Positions 15,050 to 25,671 of a stretch of 64,000 bases of DNA are shown here, one piece after another. The stretch spans positions 124,001 to 188,000 of the forward strand of contig MOLU01000001.1 of assembly GCA_003260325.1 (NCBI GenBank), written 5' to 3'. Numbering within the stretch: the first letter of the stretch is position 1; every line of letters begins with the position of its first letter. The notes beneath the pieces are model-generated. The model searched no databases, had not been told where the DNA came from, and worked only from the letters and a program-made list of their open reading frames with translations. Origin of the DNA: Candidatus Gracilibacteria bacterium GN02-872 (lineage in GTDB: Bacteria; Patescibacteriota; Gracilibacteria; BD1-5; UBA6164). Both the position numbers and the translations under genes were made by a program.

Positions 15050-16307
15050 AGATCTCTGTTTTTCCTCACATAAAAGGAACTAAAGCATCAGGAATCTTTA
15101 CATTTCACTCTTTTGTTTGATAATTTTCAATTATAGCTATCAAACATCTTCAAATAGCTGTAACTGTTCAGTTCAAAGTATGAGCAAAAACTGATTTACC
15201 ATCTTCAGTTTTACACTTTATTCAAAGTCTTCTACTTTGGAATTCTCAAACATTACTACAACTTGTAACCTCTCTATATTTTTGTTGTCAAGGCATCCAA
15301 GCCTCTAAATCATACTTTTTCATTGCAGGATTTCATAAATCTCAACTTGCAATATTTACTTTTTGATAAGGAATTCACAATTCTTCCCACAATTCTTGTT
15401 CAACTCCAACCATAAAATCATGCATTCTTCTAGAATCTTCTGCCTTACAAAAAACAACCATTTCTACTTTATCAAATTGATGTCATCTTAAGATTCATCT
15501 CATATCTTTTCATGCAGATCAAGCCTCTCTTCTAAAACAAGGGCTATATGCTACATACATTTTTGGATTTGTTAAATCAAGAGTTTCCCCTGAATGATAA
15601 GAAGTAACTGGAACTTCTGAAGTTCAAACTAAGTATAAATCATCATCTCCAGGATTTACAGCATAAATCCCATCTTCTCAAGCTGGAAAAAAACCTGTTC
15701 AAAACATAGCTTTTTCTCTGACCAAAACTGGAGGCAAAATAGGAGTAAATCATTTTGATATAAGCTTTGCTAAAGCAAAATTTATAATCGCAAATTGTAA
15801 TAAGACTACATCTCATTTCAAGTACCAAAATCTAGAACCAGAAATTTCTGATCATTTTTCTGTGTCAATCCATCATTTTGCTTCACCAATCTCATAATGA
15901 GCTTTTGGTTCAAAATCAAATTTTGTTTTTTCTTTAAATGTGTATTCTACTACTCAATCTTCATCTGTAGGTCAAATTGCTGTAGTTTCATCAAGTAAAT
16001 TTGGAAATTTGTAATAAAGTTCTTCCCAAGCTGTATCAACTGATTTTTGCTCTTCCTCAAGAGTTTTCAAATCATCTGAAACTTTTTTCATTTCTTCAAG
16101 TTTTTCTGTTTTTTCGTCTCAAGAAAGATTTGGTATTTCTTTACTAACTTTATTTTTTAATTCTCTGTAAGAATCTATTTTTTGAATTAAATCAAGTTTT
16201 TTTGCATCAAGTTCTAAAAAACTATCAACATCTAGATTCATATTTCTTTTTTGAATAATATCCTTTACTAGTTCAGGATTAGTCCTAATTATTTTTATAT
16301 CTAACAT
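15048..16307 (-). CDS. serS: Seryl-tRNA synthetase
   Basis: The protein has 419 residues, the normal length for the family, and charges tRNA-Ser with serine in the cytoplasm. The N-terminus ([16 protein letters not shown]) and the following coiled-coil arm are typical. Class II motifs are visible on the minus strand, including the region with EGCF-like and ARRE-type sequence and the C-terminal [11 protein letters not shown] ending, in which both glycines are TGA. The start is the ATG at 16307. smpB lies 15 bases upstream in the same direction, so the two are probably cotranscribed. A terminator overlaps the stop. Confidence 0.93.
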
Positions 16308-16322
16308 AATATTACAATTAAA

Positions 16323-16781
16323 TTATAAATATTTTTTCATCGCAAGTTTAGCTTCTTTCTCCATAGTTCTTTCCTTTAAAACTTGCTTTTTCTGATAAGT
16401 TTTTCTTCATTTTGCAAGTCAAACTCTCATTTTTATCAAACTTCAAGAAAAATAAAGTTCTAAAGGGATTATAGAAAATCAAGCTTCTTTCGATTTATTA
16501 GCTAAATATGAAATTGTCTTCTTATGCAAAAATATTTTTCTTTGTCTGAATCAATCTATACTTTGTTTATTTGGAAGTGTTTTCCAAACTGTTATATGCA
16601 TATTTTTTACAAATAATTCTTGATTTTGAATAATTAAAAATGCTCATTTTAGATTCACATGTCAAGACCTAACACTTTTAGTTTCGTGTCATTTTAGCTC
16701 AACTCCTGCCTCCCAAGTCTCAACTATTTCATAATCAAAGTAAGCTTTTTTATTTTTTACAATCAATTTTGTTTCAGGCAT
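16323..16781 (-). CDS. smpB: SsrA-binding protein SmpB
   Basis: This 152-residue protein binds tmRNA and brings it to stalled ribosomes for trans-translation. Family signatures are present: an N-terminal NKKAYFDYEI, then GVELKGHETKSVR, GHVNLKGAF and the basic C-terminal tail that follows the decoding-site region (KGRKTYQKK...MKKYL). Several glycines are TGA. The start at 16781 gives the expected MPETKLIVKNKKA opening. It is upstream of serS with a 15-base gap, which suggests one transcript. No tmRNA gene was seen in the window. Confidence 0.93.
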
Positions 16782-17006
16782 TTTTCAAAAAATATTTTTA
16801 AGAATACTTATATAATAAAGACTTCTGGAAAAAATCAAGACTTTTTTTAATTATTTTTTCTAAAATAATTTTTATTATTTATAAAAAGTAGAACTACAAG
16901 CGAATTTATTTATTTTTTAGGTTTTTTAAAATTTCTTTGTTAAGTTTGCAAAAAAATAAAATTTGCATAAAATATTTTTTCAAAATATATTTTAAATATC
17001 AATAAA

Positions 17007-17921
17007 ATGCTATTTAAAGACGCACATCTCAACTTTTTAAATTATTTAGAAGCAATAAAAAATAATTCTCAAAAAACTATTGAGCAATACGACAGACACT
17101 TAAAAAAATTTGAAGAATATCTAGAAGAAACGGGAAAAAAAGATTTACAAGTAGAAAATATAAATCTAAACTTAGTAGAAAGTTTTCGTTCTTATCTTTA
17201 TAAAGGTAAAAATAGAATCTCTGTAAAAACAGCAAATGCATATATGATAACAATGCGAAGCTTTTTAAAATTTTTATGAAAAAAATGAATTAAATCACTT
17301 CCTCCAACAACAATTGATTTAATCAAACAAGAAGATAGAAGAGTTGAATTTTTAACTGAAGATGAGCTTGATAGACTATTTAATAAGCCAAATAAATGAA
17401 CTTTGACTTGAATTCGTGATTTAGCAATTATGAAGTGTATTTACTCAACTGGACTCAGGATTTCTGAGCTAACAAATTTAAATATTGAAGATATTGATCT
17501 AAAAAGAAAAGAATTTATTGTTAGATGAAAATGAAGAAAAGTAAGAGTTGTTTACTTAACAGAAGATGCAGCCAATGCGATAAAAGATTATTTAGATCAG
17601 AGAAGAGATCATTTGAAGCCACTTTTCATCAGACACAACATTAAACAAGAAAATATTGATGAGCTAAATAATGATAAAGTCAGACTTTCTAGATTTTTCA
17701 TCACAACTATGATAAAAAATTATGCAAAAGAAGCATTTATTTTAAAAGATATTTCAGCTCATACATTAAGACATAGCTTTGCAACAACTTTACTTGGAAA
17801 GTGAGCAGATTTGAGAGCAATTCAGGAAATGCTTTGACACGCAAGCATCACAACAACGCAAGTTTACACTCATGTTACAAACAAAAAATTAAAGGAAATA
17901 CATAATAAATATATGAAATAA
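17007..17921 (+). CDS. xerC: Tyrosine recombinase of the XerC/XerD type
   Basis: The 304-residue protein matches chromosome-dimer resolving Xer recombinases in length and layout. The N-terminal SAM-like DNA-binding domain covers about residues 1-95. The catalytic domain shows the full tetrad: R in STGLRISEL, the HTLRH box (H and R), H in MLGHASI, and the nucleophile Y in TTQVYTHV. Glycines in GKGRK and LGH are TGA. It is preceded by about 225 bases without a gene and followed by a terminator. No phage or integron genes and no att repeats lie nearby, so a housekeeping Xer role is more likely than an integrase. Whether it acts as XerC or XerD cannot be told here. Confidence 0.9.
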
Positions 17922-17949
17922 AAAGAATATCTTAAAATATTCTTTTTAT
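17920..17949 (+). terminator. Terminator of the Xer gene
   Basis: The stem AAAAAGAATAT / ATATTCTTTTT (with one imperfect position) and its T run begin at the stop codon of the recombinase gene. Confidence 0.75.
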
Positions 17950-17962
17950 TTTGAAAAAAGTT

Positions 17963-17990
17963 TTGACAAATTTTAATTAGCACATATAAT
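17963..17990 (+). promoter_or_regulatory. Promoter of the clpB-like gene
   Basis: TTGACA at 17963-17968 and TATAAT at 17985-17990 are separated by 16 bases, a near-consensus vegetative promoter. The -10 box lies inside the CIRCE-like inverted repeat, so a bound repressor would block it. Confidence 0.85.
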
Positions 17991-18003
17991 TATTACGTGC
18001 TAA
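17977..18003 (+). promoter_or_regulatory. CIRCE-like operator (HrcA site)
   Basis: The sequence TTAGCACAT, nine spacer bases, ACGTGCTAA has the exact 9-9-9 layout of CIRCE (TTAGCACTC-N9-GAGTGCTAA). Seven of nine bases match in the left arm and seven of nine in the right; the deviations are the innermost positions. It overlaps the -10 box of the chaperone gene. Control by the HrcA heat-shock repressor is inferred; hrcA itself is not in this window. Confidence 0.75.
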
Positions 18004-18044
18004 AATATTTTTAGCAAACTTTAATTCTTAAATTTTTTAGAATT

Positions 18045-20924
18045 ATGAATGAAGAACAACTACAAGAAAAATCAAAAGATTCATTAAAAAAATATTGAAT
18101 AGATTTGGTAGAAAAAGCAAAAGCTTGAAAAATTGACCCAGTTATTTGAAGAGAAGAAGAAATTAGAAGAGCAATACAAATATTGTCAAGAAGAACAAAA
18201 AATAATCCAGTTTTAATCTGAGACCCTTGAGTTTGAAAAACTGCAATAGTTGAATGAATCGCTAAAAAAATCGCAGAAAACGATATTCCAGATAACTTAA
18301 TCTGAAAAAAAATAATTTCTCTTGATATGTGAGCTCTACTTGCTTGAGCTATGTATAAATGAGAATTTGAAGAAAGGTTTAAATCTGTGATTAAAGAAGT
18401 CGAAAAATCTGAATGAGAAATCATCTTATTTATCGATGAAATACATACAATCGTCGGAGCTTGAAACGCAGAATGACAAAATGATGCCTGAAACTTATTA
18501 AAACCAAGCCTAGCAAGATGAGAACTTCACCTTATTTGAGCAACAACTATAAATGAATATAGAAAATACATTGAAAAAGATCCAGCTTTGGAAAGAAGAT
18601 TTGCTTCAGTAATGGTTGATGAGCCAAACAAAAATGATACTTTAGCCATTTTAAGAGGAATAAAAGATAAATATGAAGCTCATCACTGAATAAAAATCAC
18701 AGACAGTGCGATAGAAACAGCCGTAGATTTAGCGATAAAGTACATAAGTGATAGAAAATTACCAGACAAAGCTATAGATTTGATGGATGAAGCTATGAGT
18801 TCTGTAAAACTAAATTCTATATCAAAACCCGTAGAGCTAGACAAAATAGAAAAAGAAATCAGAAACTTAAAAATCGAATTTGAAGCTAAAAAATCTGAAA
18901 AAATTTCTGAGTCAGAATTAAAAAATCTAGAAGAAAAAATTTTTCAAATGCAAAAAAAATCTGAAGAAATAGAAAAATCTTGGAAATTTGAAAAAGATAT
19001 TTTGACAGAAATAAAGCAAAATAGAGAAAAAATTGATTCTTTGAAAAGTAAAGCAATATTTTTTGAAAGAGAATGAAATCTTTGAGAAGTCGCTAGAATA
19101 AGATACGGAGAAATTCCAGAACTTGAAAAAAATATTTCTACAAATGAAGCAAAAATGAAAGAACTTGAAATATCAGGAAAAAATTTCTTGAAAAATAAAG
19201 TTGATAAAAACGATATTGCCGCAATAATTGCTAAATCACGAATTCAAGTCAAAGTTGATAGAATCCGAAAAACAAAAATTATTAAACTTAGAAAATACAT
19301 TGAAAAAGATCCAGCTTTGGAAAGAAGATTTGCTTCAGTAATGGTTGATGAGCCAAACAAAAATGATACTTTAGCCATTTTAAGAGGAATAAAAGATAAA
19401 TATGAAGCTCATCACTGAATAAAAATCACAGACAGTGCGATAGAAACAGCCGTAGATTTAGCGATAAAGTACATAAGTGATAGAAAATTACCAGACAAAG
19501 CTATAGATTTGATGGATGAAGCTATGAGTTCTGTAAAACTAAATTCTATATCAAAACCCGTAGAGCTAGACAAAATAGAAAAAGAAATCAGAAACTTAAA
19601 AATCGAATTTGAAGCTAAAAAATCTGAAAAAATTTCTGAGTCAGAATTAAAAAATCTAGAAGAAAAAATTTTTCAAATGCAAAAAAAATCTGAAGAAATA
19701 GAAAAATCTTGGAAATTTGAAAAAGATATTTTGACAGAAATAAAGCAAAATAGAGAAAAAATTGATTCTTTGAAAAGTAAAGCAATATTTTTTGAAAGAG
19801 AATGAAATCTTTGAGAAGTCGCTAGAATAAGATACGGAGAAATTCCAGAACTTGAAAAAAATATTTCTACAAATGAAGCAAAAATGAAAGAACTTGAAAT
19901 ATCAGGAAAAAATTTCTTGAAAAATAAAGTTGATAAAAACGATATTGCCGCAATAATCGCAAAATGGACTTGAATTCCAGCTTCAAAGTTGATAGAATCC
20001 GAAAAACAAAAATTATTAAACTTAGAAAATATTCTCAGCCAAGAAGTTATTTGACAGAAAGAAGCAATTGATGCAATTTCAAACGCAATAAGAAGAGCAA
20101 GAGCTTGACTTTCTGACGATTCAAAGCCAATTTGAAGTTTTCTGTTTTTATGACCAACTTGAGTCGGAAAAACTCAAACTGCAAAAGCTCTAGCCAAAGC
20201 ACTTTTTGATGATGAAAAAAATATGATTAGAATCGATATGAGCGAATATATGGAAAAACACTCTGTTTCTCGTTTAGTTTGAGCTCCTCCTTGATATATT
20301 TGATATGAAGAAGGTTGACAATTAACAGAAGCAGTTAGAAGAAAACCTTACAGTGTGATTTTGTTTGACGAAGTGGAAAAAGCTCACAAAGATGTTTTCA
20401 ACATTTTGTTGCAAGTTTTGGATGACGGAAGACTTACTGATGGTAAATGAAGAATTGTGAATTTTAAAAATACAATAATTATTTTGACAAGCAATATTTG
20501 AAGCTATAAAATTCAAGAAATGACAAACCAATGAAAAAACTATGACGAGATTTTTGAAGCTTTGCAAGATGATTTAAAAGCACATTTCAGACCAGAATTT
20601 TTAAACAGACTTGATGATGTGATTTTATTTCATCCACTTTGAAAAGAAATCATTTTGTGAATTGTTGATAATTTGCTTGATGAATTTAAAAATAAACTAA
20701 AAGAGAAAAATATTTCTATAAGTTTTTGAGAAAAAATAAAAGATTTTTTGATAAATGTTTGATACGATAAAGATTTTGGTGCTAGACCGCTTAAGAGAGC
20801 AATTACAAAGCATATTTTAAATAATATTTCAAGTAAAATAATTTCTTGAGAAATAAAAGAGTGAGATACTTTTGAGCTTGATATAGATGATAATAAAAAT
20901 ATTATCGTCAAAAAAGGGATTTAA
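18045..20924 (+). CDS. clpB: ClpB/ClpC-like AAA+ disaggregase with internal duplication
   Basis: The frame codes 959 residues. It lacks the usual Clp N-domain and begins almost directly with the first ATPase module: Walker A GDPGVGKT near residue 58, Walker B ILFIDEIH near 127, arginine-finger region DPALERRF. A coiled-coil middle domain follows. The second ATPase module has Walker A GPTGVGKT near 703, Walker [12 protein letters not shown] near 770 and a GARPLKR sensor-2. All P-loop glycines are TGA. The stretch from the arginine finger through the middle domain occurs twice, in frame, so the protein holds one complete first ATPase core but two copies of its C-terminal part and of the coiled coil. 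Without the repeat it would be about 716 residues. It probably unfolds aggregated proteins; heat-shock control is suggested by the CIRCE-like site. Confidence 0.88.
18560..19228 (+). repeat. Tandem duplication inside clpB, copy 1
   Basis: These 669 bases are identical to 19289-19957, offset 729. The copy codes the C-terminal part of the first ATPase domain and the whole middle domain. It ends where the native sequence would continue into AKWTGIP; instead a 60-base junction follows. Confidence 0.9.
19289..19957 (+). repeat. Tandem duplication inside clpB, copy 2
   Basis: Identical to 18560-19228. It continues into the normal IIAKWTGIPASK sequence and the second ATPase domain. The 49-base stretch 19983-20031 after it also recurs at 19249-19297 before it, which shows that the original event copied a larger unit joined at TAGAAAATA. 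Confidence 0.9.
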
Positions 20925-20938
20925 TTCCCTTTTTTTTG
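20910..20938 (+). terminator. Terminator of the clpB-like gene
   Basis: The stem AAAAGGGA(TT) / (AA)TCCCTTTT overlaps the TAA stop and is followed by further Ts. Confidence 0.8.
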
Positions 20939-20975
20939 TTTTTTACAAACTTTTAACAATGTTTTTATTTTTCTT

Positions 20976-21005
20976 TTGAAAAAAGTTTTAGCTTGAATAT
21001 ATTAT
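20976..21005 (+). promoter_or_regulatory. Probable promoter of the Cas12a-like gene
   Basis: A TTGAAA (20976-20981) and a TATTAT (21000-21005) are spaced 18 bases apart, between the clpB terminator and the start codon at 21036. The nuclease gene therefore seems to have its own transcript. Confidence 0.55.
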
Positions 21006-21035
21006 AGATAATTTATTTATTAATTTTTACAATTT

Positions 21036-24000
21036 ATGTTAGAAAGTTTTAAAGATTTATATGAGGTGAGGAAAAATGCTAGTTTTAGATTAGAACCTCA
21101 AGAAAATGCAGCAACAAATGAAAATTTATATAACCAAGATGTTGATTTATCTGAAATTTTAAGCAAGTACAAAAATTTTGTGTATGATTTAAAAAATCTT
21201 TTGTATATAGAAGGAGAAAAAGTAACTGAAAAAGAAAAAGATAATGATTTATCTGTAGATAAATTAGATTCTTCAAATGTTGTACATATAAATCATAAAT
21301 ATCTTTCAAAATATTTTTCTAAAGAGTTTTTTGAAAATTATGATAGAATAATAAAAAGAAATAAACACTGAGCAAAAACAAAAAACTGGACTACAATAGG
21401 AAATAATGATTTTCTTGAAGTATTTTTTAGATCATTTTTTAACAATGCATTTGAAAATATAAATAAACTTCAAGAACTTATAGACACAAAAGAAAATGAA
21501 CAAAAAAGAAAAGCTGATATAGCTTTTGAAATCAGAAGACTATTATCAAGAAACCATTTATGAAAAATTTTTCCTCTTTTTAAAGGTGGATATTTAACAC
21601 ATAAAAATGATATAAAAACTATACCAGAACTTACAAATCAAGCAAAAGAACTAAAAGAGTTACTAGATAATGCAAAGATTTATTTTCTAGAAGATTCAAA
21701 TTTTTGAGTTCAAGTTGAGCATATAAGCCTAAATTATTATACTAGGAACAAAACTCAGAAGGAATACGATGAATTGATTAAGGGAAAAAAGAAATTATTA
21801 GATTCTCCTTACAATAAAGATATTTCAGAATTATATTGAATTGATAGAAATCTACCAATAAAACAACTATATGAGGAAATGAAAATGTTCAAAGCAAGAC
21901 AAAAAAGTGCTTTCTTTCAACAACTACAAAGCAAAACACCTTTTAAAAAGTTTAAAGAACCATTTACTTTTACTGATAATGAGTGAATAAAACATAAGGA
22001 ATTTAGAACAGAGCTATTTTTCGATGTTGAAGAAGAATATTACAATAAAATGTTAGATTTAACAAAAAAGATTGAGAAATCAGGAAGCAATAAATTTAAA
22101 AAAGAAAGATGAGATTTTTTACTATTTCAAGATAAATGAACAAAAAGTTTTAAATGATGGAGTTGATTTTGTTCTGAATATAAAAAAGTTGCTATGGAAT
22201 ATTGAAAAAGAAAAGCTGAAAGTCTATCACTAGAAAGAGAAAAAATATTAGCAGAACAAGAAAGATGATGGTGAGTTTTTTCTAAAGTTAATAATGAATT
22301 CTATATAAATACTTTTCCTATAGACAAAGTAAAAGATGCCTATCAATCACTTTCAAAAAAGAAAAATGATTGAGAATTATCATATTTTATATTAAGTTCA
22401 ATAACTCTAAGAGCATTAAATAAACTTTGTTTTTCAAAAGACTCAAAATTTATAAACAAAGAAATTCTTATAAAGCTTGATAATGAATTTTTAAAAGAAA
22501 AAGAATATAATAATAAAACAAAAGAAATAGTACTAAGAAAAAAATCTGATTTAACAGAATTAAAATTAATAAAACTTTATTATAATGTTCTAGAATTACA
22601 AAATTCTTTAAGAATTTCATATAAAAACTCAGATTCATTTGATAAATTGAAATCTTCAAAGAATTTAGAAGAGTTTGAATTAAATCTAAAAAATGAAACT
22701 TATAAACTTGAAGAATTTAAAACTACTGAAGATGAATTTAATAAAATTCTTAAAAGTAATGAATGAAAAAGTTACAAAATCATAAATAAAGAAAAATGAA
22801 ACTTTGAAAAATGGTGGAAAAATTTTTGGAATTCAAGTAAAGATTGAGAGATAAGAATAAATCCTGAGTTAAATATTTCTTTAAGAAAATGAAATGAAGA
22901 TTACAATGATAAAATATCTTTCCATAGAAAAAAAGATGATGTTTATTTATTAAATGTAAATTTTTCTCATTTCGCAAATAGAAGCTATATTGATTCTTCC
23001 TTTATAGAAGATGATAAAAGAAAAGAAAATTTAAAAAAGTTTAATGATCTTTACAATAAGAATATAAAACTTAATTATTTCTATTGATTAGACAAATGAA
23101 CAAATGAACTTATAACTCTTGGTTTATTTAAAAAAGAGTGAGGAAAAATAAAAAGTGTAAATATTTCAAAAGAAATTCCAGTATACAGAATAACTAGAAA
23201 ATGATTATTACATTCAAAAGTCACTTTTAAAAAAGCTCCTAAAGAGTGACAAAACCCAAAAACTATACATACTTTATATAAAAATCCTTCCTTGTTTATT
23301 GATGAATTAGACAATGAAGAGATTTTTGAGAAAGTAAATATAGAATCATGTTTATGAAATCTAAATTCTGCAAAACTTATAAAATGAAATATCATTTTAA
23401 ATTGAGATATTCTTACAAATTTAAATCTTCATAAGCTATCAGCTAAAAGAAAATTATATATAGCAATAACTGAATGAAAAACTATAATAAAAAATATCTG
23501 ATTTGATGAAAAAGAACAAGAAAATTGAGCATTTTTTTATGAATATATAAATAAAGGAAAAACAGAAAAAGAACCTGTTTTTTATATAAATGAAGAATTC
23601 TTAACAATCGTAAGTTTAGATGAATTAAAAAATGAACTTAATGAATATATAAAATATATTAAAAATGAACCAAATGAATATAAAAAATATATGTGAAATA
23701 ATGCATTGGACACAGATATTTCAATGTTAGCAATAAATAAAATAAAAAATGCACTTTGTGCAAATATTATTGGTATTATTATGAAGCTTCAAGAAAAATT
23801 CCCTGGATATGTTTGTTTTGAAAGCTTAAGTAACGATAATAATAATAGAGACATGGAAAAAGAACACTCTTTCTTATGAAATCTTATAAATGATAAACTT
23901 TACAGCAAGCTAAATATAAATGCTTCAGTACCTCCTATTTTAAAAAAATTTCGCTCAGAACTAAAAAATTCATATTATCAATATGGTCAAGTTATATATG

Positions 24001-24395
24001 TAAATGAAGATTCTACATCTTCTGCTTGTCCTGTTTGTAATGATAAATTTATAAAATGAATTAATAAAAAATGAAATTTAGAAGAATATAAAAAAAACAA
24101 ACTTTATGGACATCTAACTGAATCTGAAAGTTCTATGCATCATTTAACAGATGATGAATATAATAAAAAATATGATAATAATGACAAATTTAGAGAAAAA
24201 CATACAAATGACAAAGGAAAGAAAAAAGATAATATTTACAGAAGTTGAAATTGATGTAACTATCATATGAAAGACAATCCTAAATGATTTGATTTCATCA
24301 AGTCTTGAGACGACCTAGCAACCTACAACATCGCAAAAAAAGCTTTGGAATACTTAGAATACCTAGAATCCCAAAACAACGATGAAACAAAATAA
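21036..24395 (+). CDS. Type V (Cas12a-like) RNA-guided nuclease candidate
   Basis: The frame codes 1,119 residues with about 60 in-frame TGA or fewer and no TAA/TAG. The N-terminus SFKDLYEVRKNASFRLEPQ recalls the F-x-x-LY-x-V-x-K-x-x-x-FxL-x-P opening of Cas12a. The C-terminal half holds a split RuvC nuclease: RuvC-I FYGLDKGTNEL (Asp 686), RuvC-II GYVCFESL (Glu 929) and RuvC-III GDDLATYNIA (Asp 1092 or 1093). Between II and III is a zinc-ribbon pattern, STSSACPVC (Cys 998, 1001) and GCNYH (Cys 1074, His 1077), which canonical Cas12a does not have but TnpB and other Cas12 proteins do. All three catalytic acidic residues are present, so DNA cleavage guided by RNA is likely. No cas1, cas2, cas4 or CRISPR array is in the window. 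Subtype and guide source are open; a TnpB-derived or other Cas12 branch is possible. Confidence 0.72.
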
Positions 24396-24400
24396 CCCAT

Positions 24401-24433
24401 CAAAAAACCTACTCCAAGAAGTAGGTTTTTTCT
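24401..24433 (+). terminator. Terminator of the Cas12a-like gene
   Basis: The stem AAAAAACCTACT / AGTAGGTTTTTT with loop CCAAGA follows the stop codon by a few bases. Confidence 0.85.
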
Positions 24434-24437
24434 TCAC

Positions 24438-24468
24438 AAAAAAACTAGACTTTTTAGTCTAGTTTTTC
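24438..24468 (-). terminator. Terminator of the M23 peptidase gene
   Basis: The stem AAAAAACTAGAC / GTCTAGTTTTT with loop TTTTTA overlaps the stop codon of the convergent peptidase gene; its left A run is a T run on the minus strand. Confidence 0.8.
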
Positions 24469-25602
24469 AAATATATCATGATAATGTTCCAAAGTATAAC
24501 TAGCTGATTGCCCTTTAAAAGACCAAGGCCATCACATAATGTCTAAGTAAGTGTAAGTTCAAGCTCTTGCTGTATCCAAAGGATTTGATTGCAAAGATAA
24601 ATGTAAGTGAAAATCACTATAACCTTCCTCAGGCACTCAAGTTGCTCAAACTGTTCAAACAGGTTGTCATCTTTTCAAAATCATTCATTCTTTTATTTCA
24701 GGAAAAATCTCTTCTAAGTGTGAATAAAAAGCCACATCTCACTTCATAGTTTTTATCCAAACTTGATTTCCTCTTAAAATATCTAAATTTATAGTTTTAT
24801 CTTTATCAGTTATTTCTCCATCTCTTTTTAATTTTCAAAATTCTGAAGGAGTGAATCATTTCACAACTCTGATAACTATTCAGTCATCCAAAGAAACAAT
24901 TGTAGAACCTTTTGGAGCATTTAAATCCCAACCGTGATGAATTCCATCAGTATAAGTATTTCTGTAAGGTCTAGGAGAATTTGGGACTTTTGTCTCTGTT
25001 ACTGGAACTTTTCATCATTTTACTGGAAAAAGAAATTTTTGCTTTCTCTTTTCCAAAATATTTCAAAAAAATTCTTCAAAATACTTCAATTCTTCGATTT
25101 TTCTTTCATTTTTTACTCTTTGCTTTCAAGTTTCAAGAATAGAGTTTTCAAGATTACTTACAGTTTTCTTCACTTCCTCAAAACTATTTTGTAAATCAGC
25201 TGTTGAATAATCCAGAAATTTAGAATATAAATCATACTCTTTTATGATTTTGAAGCTATGTTTTAGAGTTTTATAAGGAGCTTTTACAAGTACATCAACT
25301 GTTTTTTTATTACAATCTTTATCTTGAATTTTTACATCAAAAACATGAGTTTCTCAATTTGAACTTTCAAGAATTACAGAAGGAGAACAATCTCACTCAA
25401 ATTTAAAAATATCTGGTTTTTCGCTTGTTTTTATAATAAGTTTATTTGATGATAATTTTTCAGAATTTAAAAAAATATTATCTGATAAAGAAAAATTTGA
25501 CTCTATATTTATGATTGGGACAGCAAATACAAGCCCGTAACTAAAAGCAACTCAAAATACAAAGGCCAAAAAAACAGATAAAAATATATTATTTTTATTC
25601 AT
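24454..25602 (-). CDS. Exported M23-family (LytM) peptidase
   Basis: This 382-residue protein starts with a signal peptide or membrane anchor (MNKNNIFLSVFLAFVFGVAFSY). Residues of about 110-200 form a coiled coil rich in Lys and Glu, as in EnvC/NlpD-type proteins. The C-terminal M23 domain shows GIHHGWDLNAPKG (zinc-binding His and Asp) and DFHLHLS (catalytic and zinc His). It probably cleaves peptidoglycan cross-links during growth or division, outside the membrane. It is convergent with the Cas12a-like gene and separated from the methyltransferase by about 70 bases. Ligand residues look intact, so activity is likely. Confidence 0.88.
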
Positions 25603-25671
25603 AGTTAAGTTAAATTATAAAATTTTACCAGCAACAATTATAATCAAAAAAAATATTTTTCAAGTTTTATT

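Noticed and set aside
17007..17921. Phage or integron integrase
   Set aside because: No att-like repeats, cargo or phage genes are nearby; length and motifs suit a housekeeping Xer protein.
18011..18424. Minus-strand 137-residue frame over the start of clpB
   Set aside because: The plus strand holds the conserved Walker motifs; the minus frame is a shadow created by TGA being read as stop on the other strand.
20925..24453. CRISPR array or tracrRNA next to the Cas12a-like gene
   Set aside because: I found no regularly spaced direct repeats in the gaps on either side; the 24,400 region holds only two terminator hairpins.
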